Positions 49,107 through 61,782 of a stretch of 64,000 nucleotides of DNA are shown piece by piece (within the stretch, counting starts at the first letter, position 1; each line of letters starts with the position of its first letter). Position numbers and translations under genes: made by a program. The DNA is from Sphagnum compactum (Eukaryota; Bryophyta; Sphagnopsida; Sphagnales). The stretch is from contig OZ234501.1 of the NCBI GenBank assembly GCA_965153455.1, forward strand, positions 4,278,001-4,342,000, given 5' to 3'. The notes beneath the pieces were generated by a model. It was not told where the DNA came from. It made no database searches and was given only the letters and a program-made list of their open reading frames with translations.

Positions 49107-52100
49107 TCCTGCCAAAGTGCTTACCTTGTTGTGGAAACCCTGGGGTTTTGTGGGTTCTTCTTATGGCAATGAGGTAATTAGTCCTTTGGCAGAAGAACAA
49201 AACCCAAATTTGAAGACCCATTTGTGGGTTCTTTGGCAACAAAAGTAGGTGTTCAAATTTTGGTTTAGTGGGCAACAAGTAAGTACTTTTGACAAAATCA
49301 CCCACAAAACCCCCAAGTTTGAAGACTGACAATTGCAGCAACAAACCTTCTTCAAACTTGGGTTTTGTGTTCTTCATATAGTTGGACAGGATTCCACAGA
49401 GGTGTTTTCTTTCCTAGGTAGAAGGATGACTAAAGACTAGCATCACCAGCCAAGGAAGGACTCCTCATTATGCAATTTGAGAAAGTAGAACTTCACCCAA
49501 CCAAACATATAAAAGGAAACATGTATGATGATGATGGGGGGTTAGCTAGCTAGTTGCTACTGTTTGAGAACAACAAAGTTCAAACAGAAGAAGAAGAAGA
49601 AGAAGAAGAAGAATTTCAAGTAAAATGGAGTGTTTTTTTTTTCCCTGGTTTTAGTTTTTGGAAATTTTTTGAAAGATTTGGATCTTTTCAAGGGACAACA
49701 CACCTTTGATTAAATCCACAACACTACAAGAATACTTTGAAAGTTATGCTTTGACATTGTTGGTGTATAGCTCAGTGGGTTTTGACATGATGATCATCAT
49801 CACCAACAAGCTATTGTAATTTGCAGCTTTTCCTCAACTGTCTTTTTTCCTGTCTTCCTTAGTGGATGAATGAATGAATGAATGAATGAACCAACCAACC
49901 AACCAACCATAAGGTGAGAATTGTCATCAAAGACGGAAGGTGCCTTGTTTCTTAGAGTTTACGTATATTGGCACCCCAAAAAACCCTCTTCATGATAATG
50001 ATGCAACCTGGCGAGTGGTTTGAGGTGTTTGTGGGTCAAGGTAAGGGATTTCGTAGTGGTTTTTTTTTCAGCTGCTCCAGAACTTTCACACTTGAAAAAA
50101 AAGCAAATTGTTTTTGGAAGAAAGAATTTAAGTAACAATGAACATGTATGTGGTGAAGAAGAAGAAGTAGAAGAAGAACAACAACAATAACAATACAAGT
50201 GGTTGTGAGTTCAAATTTCAACTACCCAAAACAGTCATCGAACTCTCATGCAAGATGTGGGTTTTAGCCATGGTGTACTTGGTTGCAGCCCTCTTTACAA
50301 AAACACTTGTCCTCTTCCTCTCTGGATTGGTACCAGCCCCTTTTTATTAATAAAGTTTGGCAGGTTTACATCAAATGAATGCAGTACCTAATCATTGGGT
50401 AGTCTCTGCCTTAGGGGAACAGCCAACAAAGTGCAAGAGAGACATGGGGTGTGGCTAAATTGCAAGGTAGACTAAAACCCTAATTCTTAGGAGACACTCC
50501 ATCTCTTTCTTCTGCTCCTACTTCTTCAAGGAATTGATCTAATGTATGAAACAAGCTTTTGGACCTGGAATTCAGGAAGTGAAATCTCTTCCAAAATTCT
50601 GTTTTAGCTGGATAGGTTGGATGGGTTGGGCTTGGTACATTCAATTTTGTTCAAAGCATCCCCATATTATACTTCTAAAGAATCTTGCAGGGTTGACAGT
50701 TGACACCTTAGCCCAGAAAAAGGGTGGGGAGGTCCTTGCTATTGTAAGTGAGCCAAAACCCCCAAGACTATGATGTGCTTTGTGGGCTCCATACTGCTCT
50801 AAAACCCTGAAGAAAAAGAAGACGAAGAAGCAGAAGATGAAGATGAAAGAAGATTGTCTATTTGTTGGTATGTCTGATTTCCGCATCACAGAATTGGAGG
50901 TGAAAGTTTTGGCTACCCTAAATTATATTAAAATGGGAAAAAAAAGAAGCATCAAGACAATGAAGATGAGCCTTCGAGTTTGGCCACCACTGCCAATAAC
51001 AACAACAACAACAATCATAACTTAATTGCAAATCTTTGAAATCCTCGATCCTGGAATGAGACTCTGCCGCATGTGAACATTAGATCCTTGGTTCCAACAA
51101 GCCAGGAACAGTTTTAAGGTAGTAAGTACCTAGTACTTACCTGAGTTTCCTTTCCTTTCAGAAGGTCAAAGAATCAAATTGGGTGTCATGAAAAAAAGCT
51201 CGATCCGAATCACATCAAACAATCTGTTTGGAAATGCATCAATTCCTCGATCCAAAGCCACAGACTGATCAGATCATCACGGGTTGGTACAGTGGAGGAA
51301 GATGACATCGTCTGAATGAATGACACATCTATGATATTACCTACTTAGGGTTTTTTTTTTTGGTCGGGTTTTTTTAAGTGTGTGTGGGCGGTGGAGATGG
51401 GACAATTTCCCCTGTTTTGCTTACAAAAGGGGTTCAAAGTTTCAAACAACCCATTTCAAAGTTGTGTATCCATCCCCCTTTGAAAGCATGACAGAGTGGA
51501 AACATGACAAATGAATGGGAAATAAAAATCAATGTATATACCTGTTCAATAAAGGCACCAATCCGGAGAAGAAGTGCAAGTAAAAAAAACCAGAGGGAAC
51601 AACCTAAGTCCAACCAAGTTGAATTGCTACAAGTCAGATGATGTCCAAGGCTAGGGACTGATAGTCAGGGAGCTGCTAACTCAACTACCAACTGCTTGTA
51701 ACAAGTATGCAACTGGAATGGAAGGTGGATCTGGATTGGGGTTGGGGGAAGTGGAGAGGTGGCTAAACCCAGTGCTAGGTCTGGATGGGGGGAGGGAGGA
51801 GGGGGGGAAGTCAAGTCCACAGGTGGCTCAACCCATTGCTACTGCTCGACTTAAGATTGAAGATGCTTGCCTTATCCAAGAAACCCACAATTTTATTTTA
51901 TTTTGCTTTCTACAAATCCACTACAGAAGCAGTTGGGTGAGACCACAAACAATAAACAAAAGAATATACCAAAATGTTTACAACAATCTCACACAAAACC
52001 CTAGAATTTTCTCTTACCCACAGCTCTGGTCACAATTACTACTACTACTACTACTACTAATGAAACCTCAGGTGATGACCACCACCAACAACAACCCTGG

Positions 52101-52688
52101 TTTCATGCTCTTACAGTAGTCGACAGTCGTGCAGGTGGGCACTATGAAACCAGGGGGAGCAATGAGCTCACATAGACCACAACCCAACTTGGATTGAGCT
52201 GATATGTTAGTGATCCGCAATCTTTGAGTTTCAGGTGAAAACCCATTATATCTAAAACCCCAAATAAGGATTCATTTTTGCTTCCATTGTCTTCTGCTCC
52301 CCTTTGATCCTCAACAAAAAAATATTGCACAAAAAAATCCAAGCCTGTTGTATTTAATATGCATAGATGTCTATAGATAGATGGATGTCCCAGGATGATG
52401 CCCATTTGTTGGGCTTTGCCCCCCCCCCCCCCCCATCAGGGGAGAGACTACAAGGGAAGTTACAAACCATCATCCATGATGAAGAGTTTTCCATTTGGTT
52501 CCATATTCCTTTTGAAGGAATGTTCAGAAAGGTGTTATAACTATGCGAGATCTATGCAAGAGTTGATTTTCTGGGGGAACTTTTCATGAAGACATTTCCT
52601 ATTGTTACCTTTTTTTTTTGCTGGTCTGAAGTCTGAACTTTGCACAAAAGTGCGTGTGCAACACCATCACATGTTCAAACACAGAAGG

Positions 52689-52727
52689 AGAGAGAGAGAG
52701 AGAGAGACACACACACACACACACACA
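52689..52727. repeat. (AG)n(AC)n compound microsatellite
   Basis: An AG run continues into an AC run. Confidence 0.9.
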
Positions 52728-54331
52728 TTGACACACACATTAACACAAATGTTTTGTGAAGAGACAGAGAAATTCATCTTTGTTTAGGGTTGCAATAGTT
52801 TCAAAAGTAGTAGATATCACAACACCCTACCTAGTACACAAAAAGTTTTAGGTTTAGTGAGTGCATTCACTCTCAAAAGTGAGAAACAAAAACCCTAGTT
52901 TCTTGCTTCCTTTCTTTGAACCCAAAGACATTACTTGCTCACTTTTGGTTCCTTTGCCCTTGGTTTTGTGGTTACAAGTTACCACTGCCAAATGTTTTAG
53001 ATCATGAGAAGAAAGAAAGCTTTACTAGGAACTTGTGATGAGCAACAATTCTACTACAGACTTACCAAGCTAACCCCATTAGAACAAAGGTTGTAATCCA
53101 CCCAACCCATATAGCTCCAAACCCACCAGCAACCCAGCAGCCACCACCACCACCACCACCACCTCAAACATACCTGGTACCTAGTAGAGCACCAACACCC
53201 ATAAAAGGAAATAACAAAATTCTTAAATATACAAGAAAGAAACAAACAAAGAAACAAAGAAAGAAATAATCAGGAATAAAAATTAAAAGAAAAATGGCGA
53301 AACCCAGTTTTGTAGTGGAGTACAAGAGTGGGCAAAACTAGGTCCCTCACAAAAAAGGGGCAAAATGACAAAACCCTAAAAGTGAATTGGCGAAACCCCT
53401 AGCAAAAGTTAATAGGTACATGAGCCTCCCCCCACCCCCCCCCCCCTTTGCCCCCACTCCCTAACATACCCCCACAGAAACCCATCAATCCCAAGTGCAT
53501 CACTTTTGTCTCTTTAGTTTGTAGTTGATGTAGAAGAAGAGAGCCTAGAGAGCTTGTTGTTGTTGTTGTTGCCCACACCTTCCTTTCTTCTTTTCTCTTT
53601 TTTTCTTTTCCCCCCCTTTCTTTCTTTCTTTCTTTCTACCTTCCTACCTATCTATCTTCTTCCAAAACCTTTTTTCATTGGGTTGCACAACAAGGGCACT
53701 TTTGGGTGTTTTTGGGGGAGGAGTGAGTAGGGGGGTGGGGGGAAGAAAGATTTGGACTTTGGTGGCTTTTTTTGGGTTTTTTGGGATGTTTTCTGCAAAC
53801 TAAAAGGAAGTGGGTGGTTTACAAGCTTTTTTGTGTTTATGGGAGGAGGGGAGGGAGAGGGAGTAGTGATGATGGTGAACATGATGGTGATGATGATGAT
53901 ATGTAGTGAAGAAGAAGAGGATGAAGAAGAAGGAAGAGTTCATTTCTGTATTTTCTAGTAAGGTGATACTTGTTGTTCTGGTGTACAACAGGTTGATGCT
54001 GGTGGTGGTGGTGGGTGGTGTTGGGGTAAGCTTTGTTTTCCTTGGACAAGAGGAGAAAATGGTGCTAGAAATTCTTCTTCATGTGTTGGATTCATTGATT
54101 GCTTGTGGGTTTTGTCCAAGGGAGCTGGAAACACTTGGATGTCAGCCTTCTTCCCTTTGAAGAGATTAATAGTAGTATTAGTAGTAGTAGGAGGAGTATT
54201 CCTTTGAAGGAGGAAAGCATTAGAGGAGGTGGAGGATTGTTTGTCGTTTTTCTTTTTCTTTTGTGATCAAGCAGAACGAGACTCATCCATTATCAATCCC
54301 TATTTTGAAGGAGGATTAGGAACAAGGAGGG

Positions 54332-57300
54332 ATGTCGCTTCTCAAGCTTTTGTTTGAGCTCCCGGATGCGGGGGGACAATGCAACTTCACCATGGAGGAG
54401 CAAGAGGATCTGATTGCATTTGAGCAGAACTTGGACCAAGAGGATTTTGTGGCCAACTTTGAGCTCCCAGAAACCCATACCCAACTTGCATTCCTGCAAG
54501 ATGGTGGCAGTGGTACCAGGCAAGTCAATGAAGTACAAACTCTAGATCTTCATGCTGCGAATGTTGGTGAGATTCAAAAGGGTTTTGTGAAAGGGTGGGA
54601 TGATGATGATGTTGGTAGTCTTCAACACAATGAGCAGCTCCAATCTGTTGCAAATGAGATTCCAAATGGGTTTGGAAAAGATGGAGGAGGGGGGAAGAAC
54701 GTTGCTGCTGCTGCTGTTGCTGCCCTTCATCAAGACAATCAGCATAAGGTCAAAAATCTTAAGCTTCCCATTGAGAGTGAAGCTCACATTGCTGGGCTTA
54801 AAAACAACAACAAGGATCAAGTAGGTGTGTTGGGTCACCAGATGAAACAAGTTGACAGCAGGAGCTTGTACAATCGTGATGAATCCAGTAGTAGATGCGG
54901 AACAACTGCTGAACCTAGTTGGGTTCATAGTGAGGAACTGGAAAAGACAATATGTGGTGGCACAGCAAATGATGAATCGACTGTTCCTCTGGACAGTAAG
55001 AAGCAGTTTGCGAATCTGAAGCATGCTGAGACTGGACACCCACTGTGGATTAAGGTACATTGAAAGACATTTTACACATTCTTTCTGCAGCAGCAGTAAG
55101 GAGCAAAATGGAGATTTCTTTAATGTTGTCTTGATTGTGCTTGAGGAGAATCACTTGAACAATGAGCAAAAAATTGTTCTTTGTCTGACAATGGATTGCA
55201 GAAAGCTTTGTGGGGTTTTTTGAGCATCGTGGGTTTTTTATCTGAACGTCATGGTTGGGTGTGGGTGTGGCAGTGGAGGGGAAAGTGGCAGACAGCCATC
55301 CAATGTCATATTGAGGATTGTAGAATGGCAACAGTAAAGGCGAAACCAACATATGGAAAGAAGAAGTACATTGTTGTTTACATGGTGCGCACACGAATGT
55401 ACTTGTGGGTAGATGAACAAAATGTTTGTCCCTTGACCGAGAACCCATCGCCACTTGTGTCTGGATATCATCTTGAATGGCGTGAGATGGTAGCTGCTGA
55501 TACAGGTGCCCCCAGGCGACGCTTGTTTCTAAGCTTGGGATGGGATATGCTTGACATCAGTGATCGTCTTCATATTCTGGTTTGTCTTGTGTCATCTTTA
55601 CAACTACTTTCCTTTAGATGTCTTATGCCAACTTTGGTTGTTTTATGCCAATCTGTGGTTTTGCAAAAAGCTCATCGAAATTATGATCTTAGAGTGGAAC
55701 ACTTCGGAACAGGGTGTGATCGAAAGAGCAAGATGTGTGGACGTATGGAAAGGATTTGTAAAGGAGGCAACAGAAGCATTCATGTACTCAGATTTAGGTG
55801 GCTTGTTGGTTCGCATTCAAGCTGTAAGCCTAAACTTCATCACACCCCCTGCATGCATGCCACGATGAGGAAGAAGAAAACTCTGGTGTATTTTTGCAGT
55901 CTGTCTCCTGTTGTATTAAGCATTTGAAATGATGAGAAACACTTCCTGAATGTGTTGGTGGATTGTGTGGATAATGTGTGTTTGAATTTGAATTTAGATC
56001 TTGAGTGAGCAAACATGACTTGGTTGTTTTTTTGTTGATTGGGTATTTATTGCTGGCGTAGGTGATTGAACCACTGTATGTGAGGAGATCATGGGTGGAC
56101 GGGCGACTCACTTCATGGACACATGAGTGTTTGACAGCCATCTCAGCAGCAACAATCGAAAAGCTGACAAAGGTGATGATGATGACAATGATGATCAGAA
56201 TCTGTCACTTCTTATGGCACTAGATACTGGATGTTGAAGAAATCTACAATAGAAAACTCTTGTTCAGCAGTAACAAATGGGTGCCATTTTTGTTTCATGA
56301 ATAAGACAGTAATAGTCCAGTTGATTCTGTAGTTCTTTTTTGCTTGCTGATTTTTTTTTTGACATGTGCCTTTTTTTGGGGATGACAACGATGAAAACAA
56401 TGGCTGCAGGAGTTGATCAAGGCAATTCTGTGGGACAGTGCAGCGTCCCTTTGGGAAATTCCTGTGCCACCTGAGCTTGAGGTAGAGTGGACAGACTGGA
56501 AAGGAGATGCATTTGATGAACTGACGAAAACTGAAAGTGGTGTTGCTGCTGCTGCTCTGCCTGTGGACTCATCAACTGCCCAACAACCACCTTTGACTTC
56601 TTCAAATCCAAAGCTAGAGCAAGGGAGCAGTAATCTATCTTGGTCGAGGATGACCCAAATGCCCAAAGGTAATGGGAAGGTTGTTCAGCAGCAGAAGCAG
56701 CAGCAGCAGCAGTGGCAGGATCATACTCCTCAAAAGGAGCTCAAGCTTGACAAGCTTAATGACATGATTCCTTCTTCAACGGCTACTGTCAAGGTTTGTG
56801 TGGAAAAAATTCTGTTGTGTACTTGTTTGTGTGCTGTAGTGAAAGCTTCTCTTACTGTGATACTTTTCTGCCATCTGTAGATATACACGCTCAACTGGTG
56901 AAGCTTTCAGAGAGTGTTTTTATACTTGGTTGGTGGCAGGAACAGTTGATTTCCCTCTCAGTGCCTGAAGCTGCTTCTGTACCTCCTTGGTCGTCAACAA
57001 CTCCCTCCGTCCCTGAACTCAGAGCTAAGACAAACTCCGTACTGAATGGAACTCCTGGAGGGACAACCTTCACAACCACATTGCCTCCCAAAAGCAGCTT
57101 GAATTCCTCAGCAGCTCATCCTCCCTCCTCAGCACCTCATCCTCTGTCATCCGTAGCTCATCCGTCATCAGCAGCTCATCCTCCATCATCTGCAGCTCAT
57201 CTTCCTTCCTCAGCAGCTCATCCTCCTTCCTCAGTTCGTCGTCCTCTTCCATCATCAGCAGCAGCTCATGCTCCTCCTCCTTCCTCAGCAGGGGCTCATA

Positions 57301-60300
57301 CTCCTTCTTGCAAACGGAAGGTAGATTCATGGGGATGCTCAGCGTACCTTAAGAGCAGAAAGAGACGGTGCCGGCAGGAGGCACAGGTAGGAATCTACTG
57401 TCAAAAGCATCAGGGATTGGCAGTGAATCCAGTGAGCCCAGATCCAAATGTGGTGCCAAGTTACTTGTGCATGGCACGTCTGGACCGGGTAGAGAATCGG
57501 CGTTGTGCAAAGCCAATGATGAAAGGGTCTCTGTTCTGTGATCTGCATATCCTTTCGCCACCAGTAAACCCGGGTCTTAAGAAGGTGCCGGCTGCTGGAG
57601 GAACCTCCTCCTCCTCCTCTGTTGCTGCTGCTGCTGGATTAACCTCCTCTGCCTCTGCAGCTCCTCCACTAACTGGTCCTGGTCTTAAGAATGCTGGACT
57701 AACCTCCTCCTCCTCCTCTGCTGCTGCTCCACTAACTGGTCCTGGTCTTAAGGCTGCTGGATTAACCTCCTCCTCCTCTGCTGTTGCTCCACTAACTGGT
57801 CCTGGTCTTAAGGCTGCTGGATTAACCTCCTCCTCCTCTGCTGTTGCTCCACTAACTGGTCCTGGTCTTAAGGCTGCTGGATTAACCTCCTCCTCCTCTG
57901 CTGTTGCTCCACTAACTGGTCCTGGTCTTCAGGCTGCTGGATTAACCTCCTCCTCCTCTGCTGTTGCTCCACTAACTGGTCCTGGTCTTCAGGCTGCTGG
58001 ATTAACCTCCTCCTCCTCTGCTGTTGCTCCACTAACTGGTCCTGGTCTTAAGGCTGCTGGAACCTCCCCCTTCTTGGCTGCTCCACTCAGTGGTCCTGGT
58101 CTTAAAGGTGCCGGAACGTCCTCCTCCTCCTCTGCTCCAGTACTACCAGACCCCGAAGATGAGAAGAAGGATGGAGGAGACATGAAAGAGGGAGGAGTCA
58201 TCAGCATATCAAAACCTGGAGTTTTGAACATCCAGTGCATTGGTAAGACTGCCTCGGGTTCACAATGCACTCATGTGGTGAAAGATGGCAGTTTGAATTG
58301 TATGCAGCATGGCATACAGGAGACAGAGAGGGTCAGGGGTGAAAAGCCGCCACTTGTTGTAGTAGCAGCAACAACAACCAGTGATGGAGGAGGAGGAGGA
58401 GGACGGGTGGTGGGGCTGAACAACAGCAACACTACTGGAGAGCAACAACCACAGCAACAGGGTCAACAACAGCAGCAGCAGACAAGCTCTAGTTCTGCAG
58501 AGCCTCGTTGTATGGGCAGGACACGGCGCTTTGAAGAATGTTTGCGACGGGCAAAGTCAGGTTCCAAGTATTGTGAAAAGCATGTGCCAGGTTCTTCATT
58601 GTCATCATCATCAGCAGCAGGTGCTTGTGGTGGTGGTGGTGTTGTGGGAGAAAACAATGTGCGGTTTTTTTGCGATGGGACTTCTTCTATTCCAATAAAT
58701 GAAGCAACACTGGGGATCAACTTGCAAAAAGACCGGAGAAATCTTCTGCGAGCACAGGATCTGCTTTGCAGATACTTGGCTGCAGGTACTTATTGTTGCT
58801 CACTCACAGGCTGACTTTCTTCCTTAGGTTTTAGGGTTCAGGGTTCAGGGTCCTCCATCTTTCATCATGATCATGATCACAATCTCTTTTTACAGGAGTG
58901 GAGAATGATGGGTATGATGCAAACCACCACTGCAAGCTCGTAGATTCCATCGTCGAAGAGGCGATCAAAGATGCGCGAGCAGCAGAGGTCTTGTTGAAGA
59001 TTCTTTCGTTGGAGAAGGAGAGGCTGCACGAGTTGGTGCTCGTCAAAGAAGAACAACAAGTACCAACTGTGAAAGAGGAGAAGAAATTCTTCTTCTGGGG
59101 TGACAGCAGGGGCAATACTACTACTACTACTATGATGACAACAACTAGGGATTGTGTTGCCCAAACAATTGCTACTCCTTCTACTCACAGGTTAGAAGAG
59201 GGGCAGACTTCTGCAGTAGGAGCAGAAGAATGTCGTCTTCCAGCCCCTCCTGCAACACTAGTACCCACTGCAACCCCTCCTTCAACACAAGTTTCTTTTT
59301 TGCAGGGGATCGACAAAGAAGTTGATACTACTACATTGGGATTTGGAGTTACATGCGGTTTATGTGCAGACAGGTTTGAACAGCTGTCGTTACTTGGGAG
59401 GCACTGGATGGAGCGGCACAAATGGGAGGCATACCAATTTCAGAAATGTTTGTCCTGTCGTGTTTGTGGTGACATTTTGGCTGATCGAATGCAGTTGTTG
59501 AGTCATGGGAAGTCAGCTCATCCGTCGGACCCAATCTCAGCATTGGGTTGGTCCATCTGTGTTGTATGTGACAAGCAATTTATGAACTTTGATCACTTAT
59601 GGCAGCACGTCGAAGATCAGCATTCCCCACACTGGAGAAATGCTGAATTTGCAGCGCAGATAGTAAGTGTGAGGCCCTTGCCTGGCCACCAGAAGATGAT
59701 GATGGCGAAGAAAGAACAAGTGATGCAGGATTTTGACACAAAGGGGGTGTTGATTAATAATCTCAGGAATGAGCTCAAGGGTAAGAAGGATGCAGCAGCA
59801 CATGTCAAGTCAAGTGGGATGATGGCACCTTGTACCTCAAATGAGTTCATATGCACATACTGTGGGAAAATATTCCACAAGTCAGATGAGCTTGGACGCC
59901 ATCAGAGGGCTGCACATAAGGATCTTGTAGAAAGCAAGCTGCTTTCCAATAGCTTGGGTCCTCAGAACATCAGGAAGCAAGATGCTGCTGTGCAACCCAA
60001 CAACAACAATGGTAAACTGAAGTGGAGACATCGGGCGAGAGCCAAGGCGAAGAATATCTCAGGGACGAATGTGGTTCCGATGAAGAATCAATCGAGCGGG
60101 GGAGGGGCAAAGGCCATTCTTCAAAGGATGAAGGCAATGAAGCAAGTGTTGGATGATCATCACTCCACAAACCCAATCAAGGGTGTCTTGACCCGCAAGC
60201 AGCACGCCGAAGTTATGCGAAAGAACTTGGCGAGCAATCAGCCAAATGGAGCTGCTCTCAAGTACCAATGCCGTTTCTGTGGGTTGAGATTTCCTCTCTT

Positions 60301-61749
60301 ACCTGACCTGGGACGTCATCATCAAGAGAAGCATTTGACAGTGAAACAAGCATTCATAACCAATGGGCTCGGAGAGCCACAGACTGGTATGTATATGCTA
60401 TCCAAAGATGGGGTGCTGATGCCATCAAAACCCAACAACAAGCTCCTGTCCTCTCCTGACAGTAAGGAGATTCTTGATGTTGCCCGTTTCGCCTGTTGCA
60501 AGACATGGTTGTATAATGAGTTGGGGAAGAGGTATGTGGACCTGCCACCTCGCCTTGGTGTGCAAGCTGCACACCTATGCAGTGTTGCCAAAGTTGAGAT
60601 TCGATGGCACATAGATGGATACGTGTGTCCTGAAGGCTGCAAGGAGTACAGTGAGTTGCGAGAAGCAGTGAAAGTTCCGAGTTTTGAGGTAGATTTGATT
60701 GGGTTGTCTCTCCATTTCCCTGCAGTTTTGGATGCAACAAATGCAGATCAGGAGATGAATGCAGACATTCAGGCACCAACTCTAGTAAATTCCACAGATC
60801 AGGAAACTGGTCTGGTAAAATCCAATGAGAATATGATGATGAGTGTGGTGGATGGTGCTCCCAAGAGTTTAGTGTTGTTGGAAGACTTGAGTAACGGGCA
60901 GGAGCAAGTGCCAATTGTTTGTGTTGTCGACCGAGACACGATCGAGCCTTGCACTTGCTCCTTGTGCATCGAGAATGCCAAATCAGGACCACCAATTGAG
61001 GCCAATATGGATGCTCTCAGACCGTGGGACACTTTTGTTTACGGCACTAAACGACTTTTGGACCCATCATTGGGACTTGACACAAAGGTTTTAAATTTGA
61101 ACCCCTCACGATGATTCTCTCCCCAGGTGGTTTAAGTGTTTAGGGTTTAGGAACAACTGTTTTTGAACTTATGGACTTTGTATCATAGATTGTCATGCAA
61201 ATTTAATTCACTATTGTTTCTTGAGTGTCCACTTGCTAGCTAGCTAGCCAACATCATGACATGTGTCATCTGGAAACACAACAGATTTAACTCTGGATGC
61301 AGATTTCTGTATAATGGGTTTGCCTGAAAATTTTGAATGAATTTTATTATATACTTATCTATACTTCTCACTGTCTGTCAGGAGCTGAGGAAATCAGTTC
61401 AGAGAGACAGTCCTAAACCCTAAACCCTAAACCCAAACCTGTCATTGCAATTATCTGCAATTTCATGGATGTTTCATTCATTTTTTGAATTGCAAGATTT
61501 TGACACATACCCATGTCCAATCTTATTCCAACTTTAACAAAATGTGCTTCTCCTCATTGAACAGGATTCTCGATTGGGATGCTCGTGTGGGACAGAGGGA
61601 TGCGCCCCACACTCATGTGACCATGTATCAATGTTTGATAATGATAACACTGAGGCACAGGACATTCATGGGCAATCAATGCGGGGCCGATTCCCATATG
61701 ACAACTTTGGCCGGATTATTGTTGAGGTAATAGAAGTTACTATTCTATT

Positions 61750-61782
<33 letters not shown>

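Larger units (their letters stand above)
42201..54331. other. Gene-poor interval with degenerate minisatellites
   Basis: No gene is supported over 12 kb. The start is the 3' UTR of DnaJ copy B and the last few hundred bases are probably the SUVR5-like 5' leader. Frames such as 43539-43763 (74 codons) and 48820-49248 show no family motif, and the second spans repeats. Microsatellites include (CAT)n near 43100, (GAA)n near 46810 and 49590, and (CAC)n near 53140. C-rich runs occur near 52420 and 53430. Confidence 0.5.

Noticed and set aside
48820-49248. 142-codon plus-strand frame
   Set aside because: It begins at a non-ATG codon and spans direct and inverted CAAACTTGGGTTTTGTG repeats. Similar frames appear on the other strand for the same reason.
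54542-55060. 172-codon minus-strand open frame
   Set aside because: It is antisense to SUVR5-like exon 1 and has no family motif.
56796-56939. Upstream extension of the long exon 6 frame
   Set aside because: Conserved exon 5 ends in phase 0 at 56793, and the in-phase acceptor is at 56938-56939. The extra residues are translated intron.
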